This document shows positions 1-10,027 of a DNA stretch of 64,000 nt, piece after piece (the first letter of the stretch is position 1; every line of letters starts with the position of its first letter). The stretch is from Enemella evansiae (GTDB lineage: Bacteria > Actinomycetota > Actinomycetes > Propionibacteriales > Propionibacteriaceae). Under the pieces are notes generated by a model. The model made no database searches, had not been told where the DNA came from, and was given only the letters and a program-made list of their open reading frames with translations. Made by a program: the position numbers and the translations under genes. The DNA is taken from the NCBI RefSeq assembly GCF_002250705.1, contig NZ_NMVP01000008.1, positions 1-64,000 of the forward strand, read 5' to 3'.

Positions 1-2
1 CC

Positions 3-398
3 GCGGCCCGGATCGGTGCCGAGGTGCCGCAGGTCTGGCAGCGGCAGGCGGCCGAGCCGGGATACGCCGACCTGGCCGCGCTGGCCCGCGCCTGGCAGGT
101 CGCCGGCCGGACGGGCGCCCCGCTCGGCCCGAGCCTGCTGCGGGTCGCCGACGGGTTGCGGGTGGAGGAGGAGCTGCGCCGGACCGTCGCCGGGGAGCTG
201 GCCGCACCGCGGATGACCGGGGTGGTGCTGGCGCTGCTGCCGGTCGCGGGGGTGGCGCTCGGTTATCTGATCGGCGGGGATCCGCTGTCCTTCCTGACCG
301 GTACGCCGTGGGGGCAGGTGTGCCTGTTGGGTGGCACGCTGCTGGCCGCGGCCGGACTGTTGTGGACCGAGCGCCTGGGTGCCCTCGGCGCCGGCTGA
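3..398 (+). CDS. Type II secretion system F family protein, TadB-like (5' truncated)
   Basis: The reading frame is open from the first bases of the window, so the true start lies upstream; 131 residues are visible. The visible part is a helical stretch rich in Ala, Leu and Arg, followed by two hydrophobic segments (about residues 72-90 and 97-115) and a short tail, as at the C-terminus of GspF/TadB inner-membrane platform proteins. The next gene is a TadC-like protein and pilin genes follow, so the role is assembly of a Flp/Tad pilus. The family call rests on this context and on the membrane topology, because the more conserved N-terminal half is outside the window. Confidence 0.7.
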   Translation, partial: AARIGAEVPQVWQRQAAEPGYADLAALARAWQVAGRTGAPLGPSLLRVADGLRVEEELRRTVAGELAAPRMTGVVLALLPVAGVALGYLIGGDPLSFLTGTPWGQVCLLGGTLLAAAGLLWTERLGALGAG

Positions 399-420
399 GT
401 TCGAAGGAGTGGGACCGGTC

Positions 421-1155
421 ATGGTCACGGTTGCCCTGCTGCTCGCCGCGCTGGCCGCGGCGCTGTTCGTCGATGCACCGGCGCCCCGCCGGTTGCTGCC
501 GAACCGGGCCGGGCCGCGCGGACCGCGCTGGCTCTCACCCCGGCCCGGCGCCCTGCCGGCCCGGACCAGGTGGCTGCTCGGCGCCGCCGCCGGGATCGCG
601 GTCACCGGATTCCTCCCCGGACTGTGGCCGGTGCTGGTGCTGCCCCTGGTGGCCGCGATGGTGGCCGTCGGGCTGGGCCGGTTCGAATCACCCGCGGTGG
701 TCCGGGCCCGGCAGCAGCGGGTCCGGGAACTGCCGCAACTGCTCGAACTGCTCGCCGGCTGCCTCGCCGCCGGGTTGCCCCTGCGGGCGGCGACCCGGAT
801 CGTCGCGCAGGAGCAACCCGGCCCGCTGGGTGCGGACCTGCACCGGGTGCTGGCCTGCCTCGATGTGGGCGGTTCCGAGCGAGAGGCCTGGGCGCTGCTC
901 GCCGAGGATCCGTGCTGGCGGTCGGTGGCCCGCGATGTCGGCCGGGCGGCCGAGTCCGGCAGCGAGCTGGGCGCGCTGCTCGCGCGGCACAGCGAACGGG
1001 CCAGGCAGGAGCGTGCCGCCCAGGCCCAGCAACGCGCCCGGACCCTCGGTGTCCGCGGGGCCTTCCCGATGGCGGTCTGCTTCCTGCCGGCCTTCGTGCT
1101 GATCGGCATGGTGCCGATCGTCGGCTCGATCGTGGCCCGGGTGTTCGGGCCCTGA
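421..1155 (+). CDS. Type II secretion system F family protein, TadC-like
   Basis: 244 residues. The ATG at 421 is preceded by a GAAGGAG ribosome binding site, which favours it over an upstream in-frame ATG at 331 that would lie inside the previous gene. There are hydrophobic segments near the N-terminus (about residues 2-16), around residues 50-80, and at the C-terminus (about 215-240). The central part is an amphipathic helical GspF domain with leucine and arginine repeats. TadB and TadC form the inner-membrane platform that couples the pilus ATPase to Flp pilin assembly. It lies 22 bp after the TadB-like gene and 172 bp before the first pilin. Confidence 0.75.
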   Translation: MVTVALLLAALAAALFVDAPAPRRLLPNRAGPRGPRWLSPRPGALPARTRWLLGAAAGIAVTGFLPGLWPVLVLPLVAAMVAVGLGRFESPAVVRARQQRVRELPQLLELLAGCLAAGLPLRAATRIVAQEQPGPLGADLHRVLACLDVGGSEREAWALLAEDPCWRSVARDVGRAAESGSELGALLARHSERARQERAAQAQQRARTLGVRGAFPMAVCFLPAFVLIGMVPIVGSIVARVFGP

Positions 1156-1327
1156 GCCGAGTTGTCCACAACCGGCAACGACCCGGAGCACTGTCCACAG
1201 GCGGCCACCTCGGCGCGACCGATTCGGCGTTCGGTGGCCATGGTGCCGATGTCCCACCGATACGGGGCATCGGCCACCCGGAGATCGGGAAGGCCGCCGG
1301 GAAATCCCAACGAGCGAAGGAAAAATC

Positions 1328-1576
1328 ATGTCCCAGACCACTTGCACCAACGAGCTCGCGGTCGTCGAGCGGGCCTCGCGGCAGCTGCCGGCGGCCGGTC
1401 GTCGGCGCCGGCGCGATGAGCGCGGCGCGGCCGCCGTCGAGTACGCGGTCGTCACCGTGGCCGCCGCCAGCCTGGGCGGCGTGCTGATCAAGATCCTCAC
1501 CGATCCGCAGGTCCAGCAGAAGTTGCTGCAGCTGATCCTCGCGCTGATCGACGCGTTCATGAAGGTCGGCGGCTGA
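1328..1576 (+). CDS. Flp-type pilin (DUF4244-like), first copy
   Basis: 82 residues starting at an ATG after a GAAGGAAAAA ribosome binding site. A basic leader of about 40 residues ends in DERG, followed by AAAVEYAVVTVAAASLGG: a prepilin-like cleavage context with Glu and Tyr at positions 5 and 6 of the presumed mature pilin. The remainder is a short hydrophobic helix and a tail rich in Leu and Ile. It is the likely structural subunit of the Tad pilus. The prepilin peptidase is not in the window. The neighbouring gene at 1659 is a diverged duplicate. Confidence 0.8.
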   Translation: MSQTTCTNELAVVERASRQLPAAGRRRRRDERGAAAVEYAVVTVAAASLGGVLIKILTDPQVQQKLLQLILALIDAFMKVGG

Positions 1577-1658
1577 GCCGATGTGTGCGACCGGGGGTGT
1601 GCGGCGGGTGAACCCCGTGCACCCCCGGGCCCATCGCACCTCCCAACAGGAAGGGCGA

Positions 1659-1877
1659 ATGATGTCTACGAGCGTGGGCGGCCAGCAGGACGAGCGAGGC
1701 GCGGTCGCGGTGGAACATGCGGTTGTCACGGTGGCCGCGGCATCCCTCGGTGGGGCGCTGCTGGCCATGTTCGGCGGCGGTTACCCGCAGGCCCACCCGA
1801 TCGTGCCGCCGGAATGGTTCCTGAAGTGGATGCTGCAGCTGATCGAATGGATCACCAGCCTGTTCCGGGGGGCCTGA
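1659..1877 (+). CDS. Flp-type pilin-like protein, second copy
   Basis: 72 residues. The ATG at 1659 (a second ATG follows at 1662) has an AGGAAGGG ribosome binding site. The core DERGAVAVEHAVVTVAAASLGG is nearly the same as in the upstream pilin, which points to tandem duplication, but the conserved Tyr after Glu5 is His. The C-terminal tail is different: Trp-rich and amphipathic (PEWFLKWMLQLIEWITSLF). It may be a minor pilin or a specialised variant. The downstream TadE-like gene begins 3 bp after its stop, so the two are probably co-transcribed. Confidence 0.75.
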   Translation: MMSTSVGGQQDERGAVAVEHAVVTVAAASLGGALLAMFGGGYPQAHPIVPPEWFLKWMLQLIEWITSLFRGA

Positions 1878-1880
1878 GCC

Positions 1881-2231
1881 GTGCTGAGCCACCGACCCGA
1901 TGAACGGGGCAGCACCACCGTCGAGGTGGCGCTGGGACTGGTGTCACTACTGCTGGCCACCGTCGCCGGGGTGTGGCTGGTGCTGGTCGTGGTCCTGCAG
2001 CCCCGCATCGTCGACACCGCCAGCGAGATCGCCCGGCAGGAGGCGCGCGGTGACCGGGTGGCGGTCGCCCGCGCCGAGGCCGAGGCGCCCGCGGGAGCGA
2101 CGGTCGAGCGGAGCCGGGACCGCGGCCTGGCCGTGGTGACGGTGCGGCTGGACGCCCGCCCCCTCGGCGCGGGGCCGGCCGTGCCGCTGCAGGCCCGAGC
2201 CCGGGTGCTGCTGGAACCGGGGGAGCGATGA
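1881..2231 (+). CDS. TadE-like pilus assembly / minor pilin protein
   Basis: 116 residues with a GTG start. The N-terminus DERGSTTVEVALGLVSLLLATVAG has the prepilin-like RG junction and Glu5 followed by one transmembrane helix. About 80 polar residues follow, predicted to lie outside. This is the layout of TadE-like pseudopilins. It overlaps the next gene by 4 bp (ATGA), so translation is probably coupled. Confidence 0.7.
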   Translation: MLSHRPDERGSTTVEVALGLVSLLLATVAGVWLVLVVVLQPRIVDTASEIARQEARGDRVAVARAEAEAPAGATVERSRDRGLAVVTVRLDARPLGAGPAVPLQARARVLLEPGER

Positions 2232-2584
2232 ACCGGGAACGGGGCGCGGCCACCCTGGCGGTGGCCGGTGCGCTGTTGCTGTTGCTGGTGCTCACCGCTG
2301 CCGGTTCGGTGATCGCCGGTTATCTGGTGGCGGCGCAGCGCGCCCGGGGCGCGGCCGACCTGGCCGCCGTCAGTGCCGCCGCTCGGCATGCCGCGGGAGC
2401 ACCGGGGTGTCCCACCGCCCAGCGGCTGGCGGCCGCGCAGGGGGCCAGTGTGCTGCGCTGCACCGAGACCGGTGACACCATCGATTTCGTGGTCAGCGTG
2501 GAGGTCGCGATCCCGGTGGACGCGCCGGTGCCGGGCCTGCCGACCCGGGCCACCGGCCGCGCCCATGCGGGGCGCCTCGGCTAG
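2228..2584 (+). CDS. TadG/Rv3654c-like Flp pilus-assembly protein
   Basis: 118 residues. After RERGAATLA the N-terminus forms a single strongly hydrophobic helix, then a soluble domain with two Cys residues (about residues 56 and 75) that could form an external disulfide. It resembles the small helicase/secretion-neighbourhood TadE-like proteins that close actinobacterial Tad loci. Unlike the two pilins and the TadE-like protein it has no Glu at mature position 5. It ends 7 bp before the convergent helicase gene. Confidence 0.65.
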   Translation: MNRERGAATLAVAGALLLLLVLTAAGSVIAGYLVAAQRARGAADLAAVSAAARHAAGAPGCPTAQRLAAAQGASVLRCTETGDTIDFVVSVEVAIPVDAPVPGLPTRATGRAHAGRLG

Positions 2585-2591
2585 CCGGCGG

Positions 2592-4871
2592 TCACGAGGC
2601 GATGGCGCCCGGCTGCTCCTGGGCCGGGTCGAGCAGGCGCACCAGCTGGAGGGCACCGGCCCGATCCAGATCCCGGTTGGCGTCGGGGCAGCCGGGGGTG
2701 AACACGCACCGCGGGCAACCGACCAGGCAGTCGCAGCGGGTCAGCCGGTCGGCCACCGCCGCCAGCCAGGCATCGGCACGCTCGGCGACGGCCGCGGCGA
2801 AGCCGGCACCCCCCGGCACCAGTTCGTGCAGTCCGACCCGCCAGCCACCGTCGGGAATCGGTTCGCTCCACCCGACGAAGGTGCGCGGATCGAGCGGCAG
2901 CACCGCCTGCACCATCGCGCGCAGGGCGTGCTCCAGACCGTGGCAGGCCGCCCGCGCCCGGGCCGGTGACCAGACCGGCAGCACCCGGCCGGGCAGCTCG
3001 AACCAGAGCGCCTGGGTGTCCAGGGTGCGTTCGGGCAGATCCAGGGCGGTCTCGTCCCAGATGTCCCCGGTGACCTCATCGAGCCGCAGGAACCCCGTCA
3101 CCTGGCTGACCACCCGCGCCGAACCGTGCGCCAGCAGGCCGCCGCCCCGGTCGCGGGGTTCGCCGGTGAGCTGCTCGACCCGGCTGGTGCTGCGGGCCAC
3201 GGTCAGATAACCCGTGCGCCGCGGCCGGGCGTACACCAGGCCGGCGGCCGGACTCTCCTCATCACCCACCAGCCAGGTCTCACCCTGGTGGCGATAGACC
3301 GCGCCCGGGTGCAGTTCCCGGTCGGCCCGGTGTGCGTCCAGGCTGCCGATCACCCGCCCGGTGTCGGGTTCGCACACCTCCACCCGGGCGCCGCAGCCAC
3401 GCAGGTCGATCGCGTCCACGGCGCGGTCGGCGCGGGTCCAGAACCAACCGGTCGGTCGTCGACGCAGCACACCACCACCGGCGAGAGCGTCGGCCAGCTC
3501 CGCGGTCCGCGGGCCGAACCAGTGCTCATCCTCGGCGGTCAGTGGACGCTCCTGGGCCGCCGCCGCCAGCTGCGGGGCCAGCACCCGGTCGGTCGGTGCC
3601 CCCGGCGGCGGGGTATCGGCGTCCCCGCCCAGCAGTGCGTCGGGGTGGTCGCACCACCAGGCATCCGCCGGGTCGTCGCGGGCCACCAGCACCGCCAGCG
3701 CCGGCCGATCCCGGCGACCGGCGCGGCCGATCCGCTGCCAGAGCGCCGCCTGACTGCCCGGATGGCCGGCCAGCACGACCGCATCCAACCCACCGATGTC
3801 CACCCCCAGCTCCAGCGCGCTGGTGCTCGCCACCCCGAGCAGCCGCCGGCTCGCCAGCGCGGCCTCGAGCTCGCGGCGCTCGTGCGGCAGCAGTCCGGCG
3901 CGATAGGCCCGGAACTCCGCCCCGGTGCGCCGCACATCGGCGGCCAGCTGCTCGGCCCGCGCCCGGGTGTCGACGAACGCGCAGGTCTGCCGGCCCTCGG
4001 CCAGCAGTCGGGTGACCACCTCGGTGACCGCCAGCTCCGGGTCGGCCGGTTGGCAGACCAGCAGGGTCGTCTCCGGCCGGGGCGCGGTCGATGCCGTCAC
4101 CGCGGTGACCCGGTCGGCCGGGGTCCCGGTCAGTGCCGCCAGGGTGGCCGCCGGGTCGGCGACGGTCGCCGACGCCCCGATCACCACCGGTTCGGCACCC
4201 AGCTCCCGGCAGAGCCGCAGCAACCGCCGCAGCACCAGGCCGACCTGCATCCCGAACGCACCCTGGTAGTGGTGCGCCTCATCGACCACCAGGTAACGCA
4301 GCGACTTCAGGAATCCCTGCCAGCGTTGGTGCCCGGGCAGGATCGAGCGGTGCAGCAGATCGGGGTTGGTGAGCAGGAAGGTCGCGTGGTCGCGGGCCCA
4401 GGTGCGCTCCTCGGGCCCGGAGTCGCCGTCCAGCACCGCGAACCGCCAGCTGCCGATCCCGAGCGCACCGCAGGCCCGGCCCTGGTCGTGGGCGAGCGCC
4501 TTGGTGGGGGCCAGATAGAGGGCGGTGTGCGGGCGGCGCAGCAACGTCCGGGGCGTACGCCGACCCGCCGACTCGGGCGGTGGGGGAGCCGAGGTCGGCG
4601 AACCTCCCCAGGTCGCCGCCAGCACCGGCATCAGATAGGCCAGCGACTTGCCCGAGGCGGTCGGGGTGGCCAGCATCGTCGCCCGCCCGTCATGGGCCGA
4701 CTCGGCGGCCTCCCGCTGGTGCGCCCAGGGTCGCTCGATGCCGCGCGCGCCGAGCGACTCGACCACCCCGGCCGGCAGCCAACCGGGCCAGTCCGCCGTG
4801 ACCCCGACCGCTCCCGGGCGCGACAGGCTGGCCCGCAGATCGGGATGCTCGCTCAGCCAGTCGGGGATCAC
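2592..4871 (-). CDS. DEAD/DEAH box helicase with DUF1998 C-terminal domain
   Basis: 759 residues with a GTG start. Superfamily 2 motifs in order: TPTASGKS (Walker A, about residues 69-76), VVDEAHHY (motif II, about 193-200), GASATV (motif III), and in the second RecA domain GVASTSALELGVDIGG and QRIGRAGRR (motif VI). The C-terminus has a cysteine cluster, CDCLVGCPRCVFTPGCPD, typical of the DUF1998 zinc-binding domain. This is the Rv3649-type helicase usually found beside the Tad locus in actinobacteria. The in vivo substrate is unknown; related MrfA-type helicases act in DNA repair. Confidence 0.88.
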   Translation of the reverse strand: MIPDWLSEHPDLRASLSRPGAVGVTADWPGWLPAGVVESLGARGIERPWAHQREAAESAHDGRATMLATPTASGKSLAYLMPVLAATWGGSPTSAPPPPESAGRRTPRTLLRRPHTALYLAPTKALAHDQGRACGALGIGSWRFAVLDGDSGPEERTWARDHATFLLTNPDLLHRSILPGHQRWQGFLKSLRYLVVDEAHHYQGAFGMQVGLVLRRLLRLCRELGAEPVVIGASATVADPAATLAALTGTPADRVTAVTASTAPRPETTLLVCQPADPELAVTEVVTRLLAEGRQTCAFVDTRARAEQLAADVRRTGAEFRAYRAGLLPHERRELEAALASRRLLGVASTSALELGVDIGGLDAVVLAGHPGSQAALWQRIGRAGRRDRPALAVLVARDDPADAWWCDHPDALLGGDADTPPPGAPTDRVLAPQLAAAAQERPLTAEDEHWFGPRTAELADALAGGGVLRRRPTGWFWTRADRAVDAIDLRGCGARVEVCEPDTGRVIGSLDAHRADRELHPGAVYRHQGETWLVGDEESPAAGLVYARPRRTGYLTVARSTSRVEQLTGEPRDRGGGLLAHGSARVVSQVTGFLRLDEVTGDIWDETALDLPERTLDTQALWFELPGRVLPVWSPARARAACHGLEHALRAMVQAVLPLDPRTFVGWSEPIPDGGWRVGLHELVPGGAGFAAAVAERADAWLAAVADRLTRCDCLVGCPRCVFTPGCPDANRDLDRAGALQLVRLLDPAQEQPGAIAS

Positions 4872-4877
4872 CCCACC

Positions 4878-4883
4878 AATCTA
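4878..4883 (-). promoter_or_regulatory. Leaderless -10 box of the DUF1998 helicase gene
   Basis: TAGATT on the minus strand lies 6 nt from the GTG start and there is no Shine-Dalgarno, so the transcript probably begins at or next to the start codon. Confidence 0.45.
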
Positions 4884-4949
4884 GGCTCCGGTGCCGACAT
4901 CGCGGCAGACCCGCCGCGGCCCGTCGGTCGTGCCGCCGAGGTCGCATGG

Positions 4950-4989
4950 CATACTCCGGGCTACCTGACGTGACCCGTGAACCACGTCA
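4950..4989 (+). promoter_or_regulatory. hppA promoter and leader inverted repeat
   Basis: A CATACT box (4950-4955) could serve as the -10 element. Downstream is a perfect 7-bp inverted repeat, TGACGTG at 4966-4972 and CACGTCA at 4983-4989, separated by 10 nt and followed by the GGAGG ribosome binding site of hppA. It could be an operator or a small leader hairpin; the sequence alone does not decide. Confidence 0.4.
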
Positions 4990-5004
4990 CACACTGGAGG
5001 ATCG

Positions 5005-7395
<2,391 letters not shown>

Positions 7396-7410
7396 CAGGC
7401 GACGTGCGAA

Positions 7411-7435
7411 GGACTGACCCCCGGGGGGTCAGTCC
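7411..7435. terminator. Bidirectional hairpin terminator between hppA and arsR
   Basis: Perfect 12-bp inverted repeat GGACTGACCCCC / GGGGGTCAGTCC with a 1-nt centre, located between convergent genes and overlapping the arsR stop codon. It has no T-tract, as is common in high-GC actinobacteria. Confidence 0.65.
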
Positions 7436-7797
7436 GGCTCGGCGAAGCGGTGCCGGTGCTGGGTCTCCGGGCCGAGGTCGCCCTCGGTGTGTTCGACGTG
7501 GGAGAGGGCCTCGGCCAGCACCGCACGCACGTGCGGGTCGGCCGCCCGGTAGTAGATGTAGGTGCCCTCGCGGCGGCCGCGTACCACCCCGGCGAGCCGG
7601 AGCTTCGCCAGGTGCTGGCTGACCGAGGTCGGGCTCACGCCGGCGAGTTCGGCCAGGCAGGACACCGAGGATTCTCCCTGGAGCAGCGCCCAGACGAGTT
7701 TGATCCGGGTCGGATCGGCCAGCAGCCTGAAGGTCTCGGCCGCCAGGGCAGCCTGATCGTCGTCGGGCATCGTCAGGTCGGGCAGCGAATCGTGCAC
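7429..7797 (-). CDS. ArsR/SmtB-family metalloregulator
   Basis: 122 residues from the GTG at 7797, chosen because AAGGTGAGG lies just upstream; GTG at 7806 and ATG at 7770 are alternatives. The protein has a winged helix-turn-helix with the ArsR core: FRLLADPTRIKLVWALL, then SVSCLAELAGVSPTSVSQHLAKL (recognition helix) and the wing GRREGTYIYYRA. One Cys lies in the SCLAEL region, and the C-terminal part is rich in His and acidic residues (HVEHTEGD, TQHRHRF), consistent with zinc-type sensing. It is divergent from a CDF cation transporter and probably represses it through the palindrome at 7820-7845. Confidence 0.88.
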   Translation of the reverse strand: MHDSLPDLTMPDDDQAALAAETFRLLADPTRIKLVWALLQGESSVSCLAELAGVSPTSVSQHLAKLRLAGVVRGRREGTYIYYRAADPHVRAVLAEALSHVEHTEGDLGPETQHRHRFAEPD

Positions 7798-7819
7798 GCG
7801 CCTCACCTTACTGACTAGA

Positions 7820-7845
7820 TACCTGCATAGGAATGCAGATAGCGT
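7820..7845. promoter_or_regulatory. ArsR/SmtB-type operator overlapping the CDF promoter
   Basis: Perfect inverted repeat CTGCAT (7823-7828), AGGA, ATGCAG (7833-7838), with flanking near-symmetry (TAC left, ATA right). This matches the usual 12-2-12 ArsR/SmtB operator layout around a TGCA-type core. The right flank runs into TAGCGT (7840-7845), a -10-like box 6 nt before the CDF start codon, so bound repressor would block transcription of the exporter. Confidence 0.65.
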
Positions 7846-7851
7846 GGGATC

Positions 7852-8085
7852 ATGTCCGACCGCGCCCACAGCCATGGTCCCGCCACGCCCGCCGACCGGG
7901 CACATGGGCATGACCATGCGCACCCCCACGACCACCCGCAGACCGGGTTCGGCCGGTTCCGGCACCTGCTCAGTGAGCTCTTCGGCATGCACTCCCATGA
8001 CGTCGCCGACCAGATCGATGACGAACTCCAGGCCTCGGCCGCCGGGCGCCGGGCGCTCTGGATCAGCCTGGCCGGGCTGGTGTGA
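7852..8085 (+). pseudogene. CDF cation transporter, 5' part (frameshifted)
   Basis: 77 codons from ATG to a TGA at 8083-8085. The N-terminus is a metal-binding region rich in His (HSHG, HGHDHAHPHDH), followed by the pre-membrane helix and the first half of TM1 (ALWISLAGLV). In CDF proteins this continues as GLGVTAALQAVV-like sequence, which is exactly what the +2-shifted frame at 8082 encodes. One base, probably a G in GGGCTGGTGTGACG, is missing. The rest of the protein is described at 8082-8891. Confidence 0.75.
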
Positions 8086-8891
8086 CGGCCGCTCTGCAGG
8101 CGGTGGTCTTCTGGTACTCGGGCTCGGTGGCCCTGCTCGGCGACACCCTGCACAACCTCACCGACGCCCTCACCGCGATCCCGCTGCTGGCCGCGTTCGC
8201 GCTGGGCCGGCGGGCCGCGACCAGCCGGTTCACCTACGGGTTCGGTCGGGCGGAGGATCTGGCGGGATTGTTCGTGGTGGCGATGATCGCGCTCTCGGCC
8301 GTACTGGCCGGCTGGGAGGCGGTACGCCGGCTGCTGCAGCCCCAGCCGGTGACCCATCTCGCCGCGGTGGCGATCGCCGGGCTGATCGGCTTCATCGGCA
8401 ACGAGGTGGTGGCGCGCTACCGGATCGGGGTCGGTCGCCGGATCGGATCCGCCGCGCTGGTCGCCGATGGTCTGCATGCCCGGACCGACGGGTTCACCAG
8501 CCTCGCGGTGCTGTTCGGCGCCGGCGGGGTCGCGCTCGGTTGGGACTGGGCGGATCCGGTGGTGGGGCTGCTGATCACCGTGGCCATCGTCGGGGTGCTC
8601 CGCGGTGCGGTGCGGCAGGTCGGCGGGCGACTGCTCGATGCCGTCGACCCGGCCCTGATCGATCGGCTCACCGCGATGGCCGGTGCCGTTCCCGGCGTAC
8701 GCACGGTCGAGGAGGTCCGGGCGCGTTGGCTGGGGCACCAGTTGTACGCCGAGTTGCTGATCCGAGCGGACCCGGGGCTCCGGCTGACCGAGGCGGACCG
8801 GTTGCGTGCCCGGGTCCAGGAGTCGCTGTCCCGCGGGGTCCCGCGATCGGGTGAGGTGATCGTCCGAGTGGAGCCGGATCGGCTGAACTAG
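8082..8891 (+). CDS. CDF (cation diffusion facilitator) transporter, main part after the frameshift
   Basis: 269 codons from a GTG at 8082 that overlaps the upstream stop (GTGA). It contains the remainder of TM1 through TM6 and the cytoplasmic domain of a ZnT/CzcD-type exporter. HNLTD in TM2 and HARTD in TM5 are the paired HxxxD-type metal site. GDTLHNLTDALTAIP and DGLHARTDGFTSL are family signatures. With the upstream 77 codons the protein would be about 345 residues, normal for the family. It may be expressed by coupled re-initiation, be a true pseudogene, or reflect a one-base sequencing error. Regulated with the divergent arsR. Confidence 0.8.
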   Translation: MTAALQAVVFWYSGSVALLGDTLHNLTDALTAIPLLAAFALGRRAATSRFTYGFGRAEDLAGLFVVAMIALSAVLAGWEAVRRLLQPQPVTHLAAVAIAGLIGFIGNEVVARYRIGVGRRIGSAALVADGLHARTDGFTSLAVLFGAGGVALGWDWADPVVGLLITVAIVGVLRGAVRQVGGRLLDAVDPALIDRLTAMAGAVPGVRTVEEVRARWLGHQLYAELLIRADPGLRLTEADRLRARVQESLSRGVPRSGEVIVRVEPDRLN

Positions 8892-8918
8892 CCCCCGGAA
8901 CCCCTACCGTGGAAGGAC

Positions 8919-8941
8919 ACCGGGGCGCTTCAGGCCCCGGT
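8919..8941 (+). terminator. Hairpin between the CDF gene and the first lipoprotein gene
   Basis: Perfect 8-bp stem ACCGGGGC / GCCCCGGT with a 7-nt loop. It lies 27 bp after the CDF stop and 21 bp before the next start. It could terminate the CDF transcript or sit in the leader of the lipoprotein mRNA; a TACCGT box at 8905-8910 fits the second reading. Confidence 0.5.
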
Positions 8942-8962
8942 CCGAACCACCAGGAGTTCCCT

Positions 8963-9400
8963 GTGCGTACCGCTATCGCTCTGTCAGCCGCAACCCTGTT
9001 CACCATCGGTCTGACCGCCTGCGGTGCAGGCGGAGGCGGAGGTGCCGCCTCGTCGACCGTGACCGACCAGACCACCCCCGAGGGTGCCGCCCAGATGTTC
9101 CTGCAGGGCATGGGCAACAAGGACGCCAAGGCCATCTGTGATGTGATGGCCATCTCCGGCAAACCGGTCAGCGCGATGGGTGCCGGAGACACCTGTGCCA
9201 CCCAGATGAAGGGCAGCATCGACTCGATGGGCAGCCAGCTCGACAGCCTGAAGAATGCCAAGGTGAGCGGGGCGACCGTGAATGGTGACACCGCCGATCT
9301 CAGCACCGCCACCGTCTCCCCGGCCCAGGCCAAGGGGGCGCTGAGCGTCTACAAGACAGCCAAGAAGATCGACGGCAAGTGGTACCTCTCCTTCGGCTGA
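8963..9400 (+). CDS. Secreted lipoprotein, DUF4878-like fold, first paralogue
   Basis: 145 residues from a GTG preceded by CAGGAG 6 nt upstream. A lipoprotein signal peptide ends in the lipobox LTAC (Cys about residue 20), then a Gly/Ser linker. The roughly 110-residue domain begins TTPEGAAQMFLQGMGNKDAKAICD and ends KKIDGKWYLSFG, the pattern of small NTF2-like/DUF4878 lipoproteins. It has a clear paralogue 43 bp downstream, with the same GDTADLSTAT and KIDGKWY segments, so a tandem duplication is evident. The function is unknown; it should be anchored outside the membrane. Confidence 0.75.
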   Translation: MRTAIALSAATLFTIGLTACGAGGGGGAASSTVTDQTTPEGAAQMFLQGMGNKDAKAICDVMAISGKPVSAMGAGDTCATQMKGSIDSMGSQLDSLKNAKVSGATVNGDTADLSTATVSPAQAKGALSVYKTAKKIDGKWYLSFG

Positions 9401-9443
9401 CCCCATCGAACGACCGACCCGACCAATTCGACCAGGAGTTCTC

Positions 9444-10007
9444 GTGCGTACTTCCCTCTGCCTCTCCGTCGCCGCCCTGCTGACCATCGGCCTGAGCGCC
9501 TGTGGTGGCTCGGGTGACACGTCGTCCCCGGCTCCGGCACCCGCTCCCGCGAGCCAGGCACCGGCCTCGCAGGCCCCGGCCTCCTCGGCCCCCGCCTCCT
9601 CCGCGCCTTCATCCGGCGCCCCCTCATCGGCAGCCTCCAGCGGGGAGAGCAGCGGGGCCGGAGGCCAAGGAACTCCGGAGGCCGCTGCCGAGGCGTTCCT
9701 GAAGGCCCTCGGCAACAAGGACGCCCAGGGTGTGTGTGATGCGCTCGCGGTCCAGGGAAAGCCGATGAACTCGATCGGTGCCGGGGACATGTGCACCAGG
9801 TCGATGGAGAACACCACACGTGCGATGCCCGGTGGCATGCTGAACAATCTGAAGAACGCCAAGGTCAGCAATGTGCAGGTGAACGGTGATACCGCTGACC
9901 TGTCCACCGCCACCATCACGCCACCCGAGGCACAAGGTGTCCTGAACGTCTACCAGACCGCGCAGAAGATCGACGGCAAGTGGTACGTGAGTGCCCCGAT
10001 GGCCTGA
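9444..10007 (+). CDS. Secreted lipoprotein, DUF4878-like fold, second paralogue
   Basis: 187 residues from a GTG after ACCAGGAGTTC, the same ribosome binding context as the upstream paralogue. The lipobox is LSAC. A linker of about 45 residues rich in Pro, Ala and Ser (residues about 28-72) separates the lipid anchor from the domain, suggesting reach across the cell wall. The domain repeats the features of the first copy: GNKDAQGVCDAL, GAGDMC, LKNAKVSNVQVNGDTADLSTAT and KIDGKWYVS. Two conserved Cys residues are shared by both copies and could form a disulfide. No binding partner is suggested by the neighbours. Confidence 0.75.
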   Translation: MRTSLCLSVAALLTIGLSACGGSGDTSSPAPAPAPASQAPASQAPASSAPASSAPSSGAPSSAASSGESSGAGGQGTPEAAAEAFLKALGNKDAQGVCDALAVQGKPMNSIGAGDMCTRSMENTTRAMPGGMLNNLKNAKVSNVQVNGDTADLSTATITPPEAQGVLNVYQTAQKIDGKWYVSAPMA

Positions 10008-10027
10008 CCCGCCCGTGCGCCAACCGG

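Noticed and set aside
602..1768. Minus-strand open frame opposite the Tad genes.
   Set aside because: It overlaps the TadC-like and pilin genes and contains no motif; the plus-strand genes have ribosome binding sites and family features.
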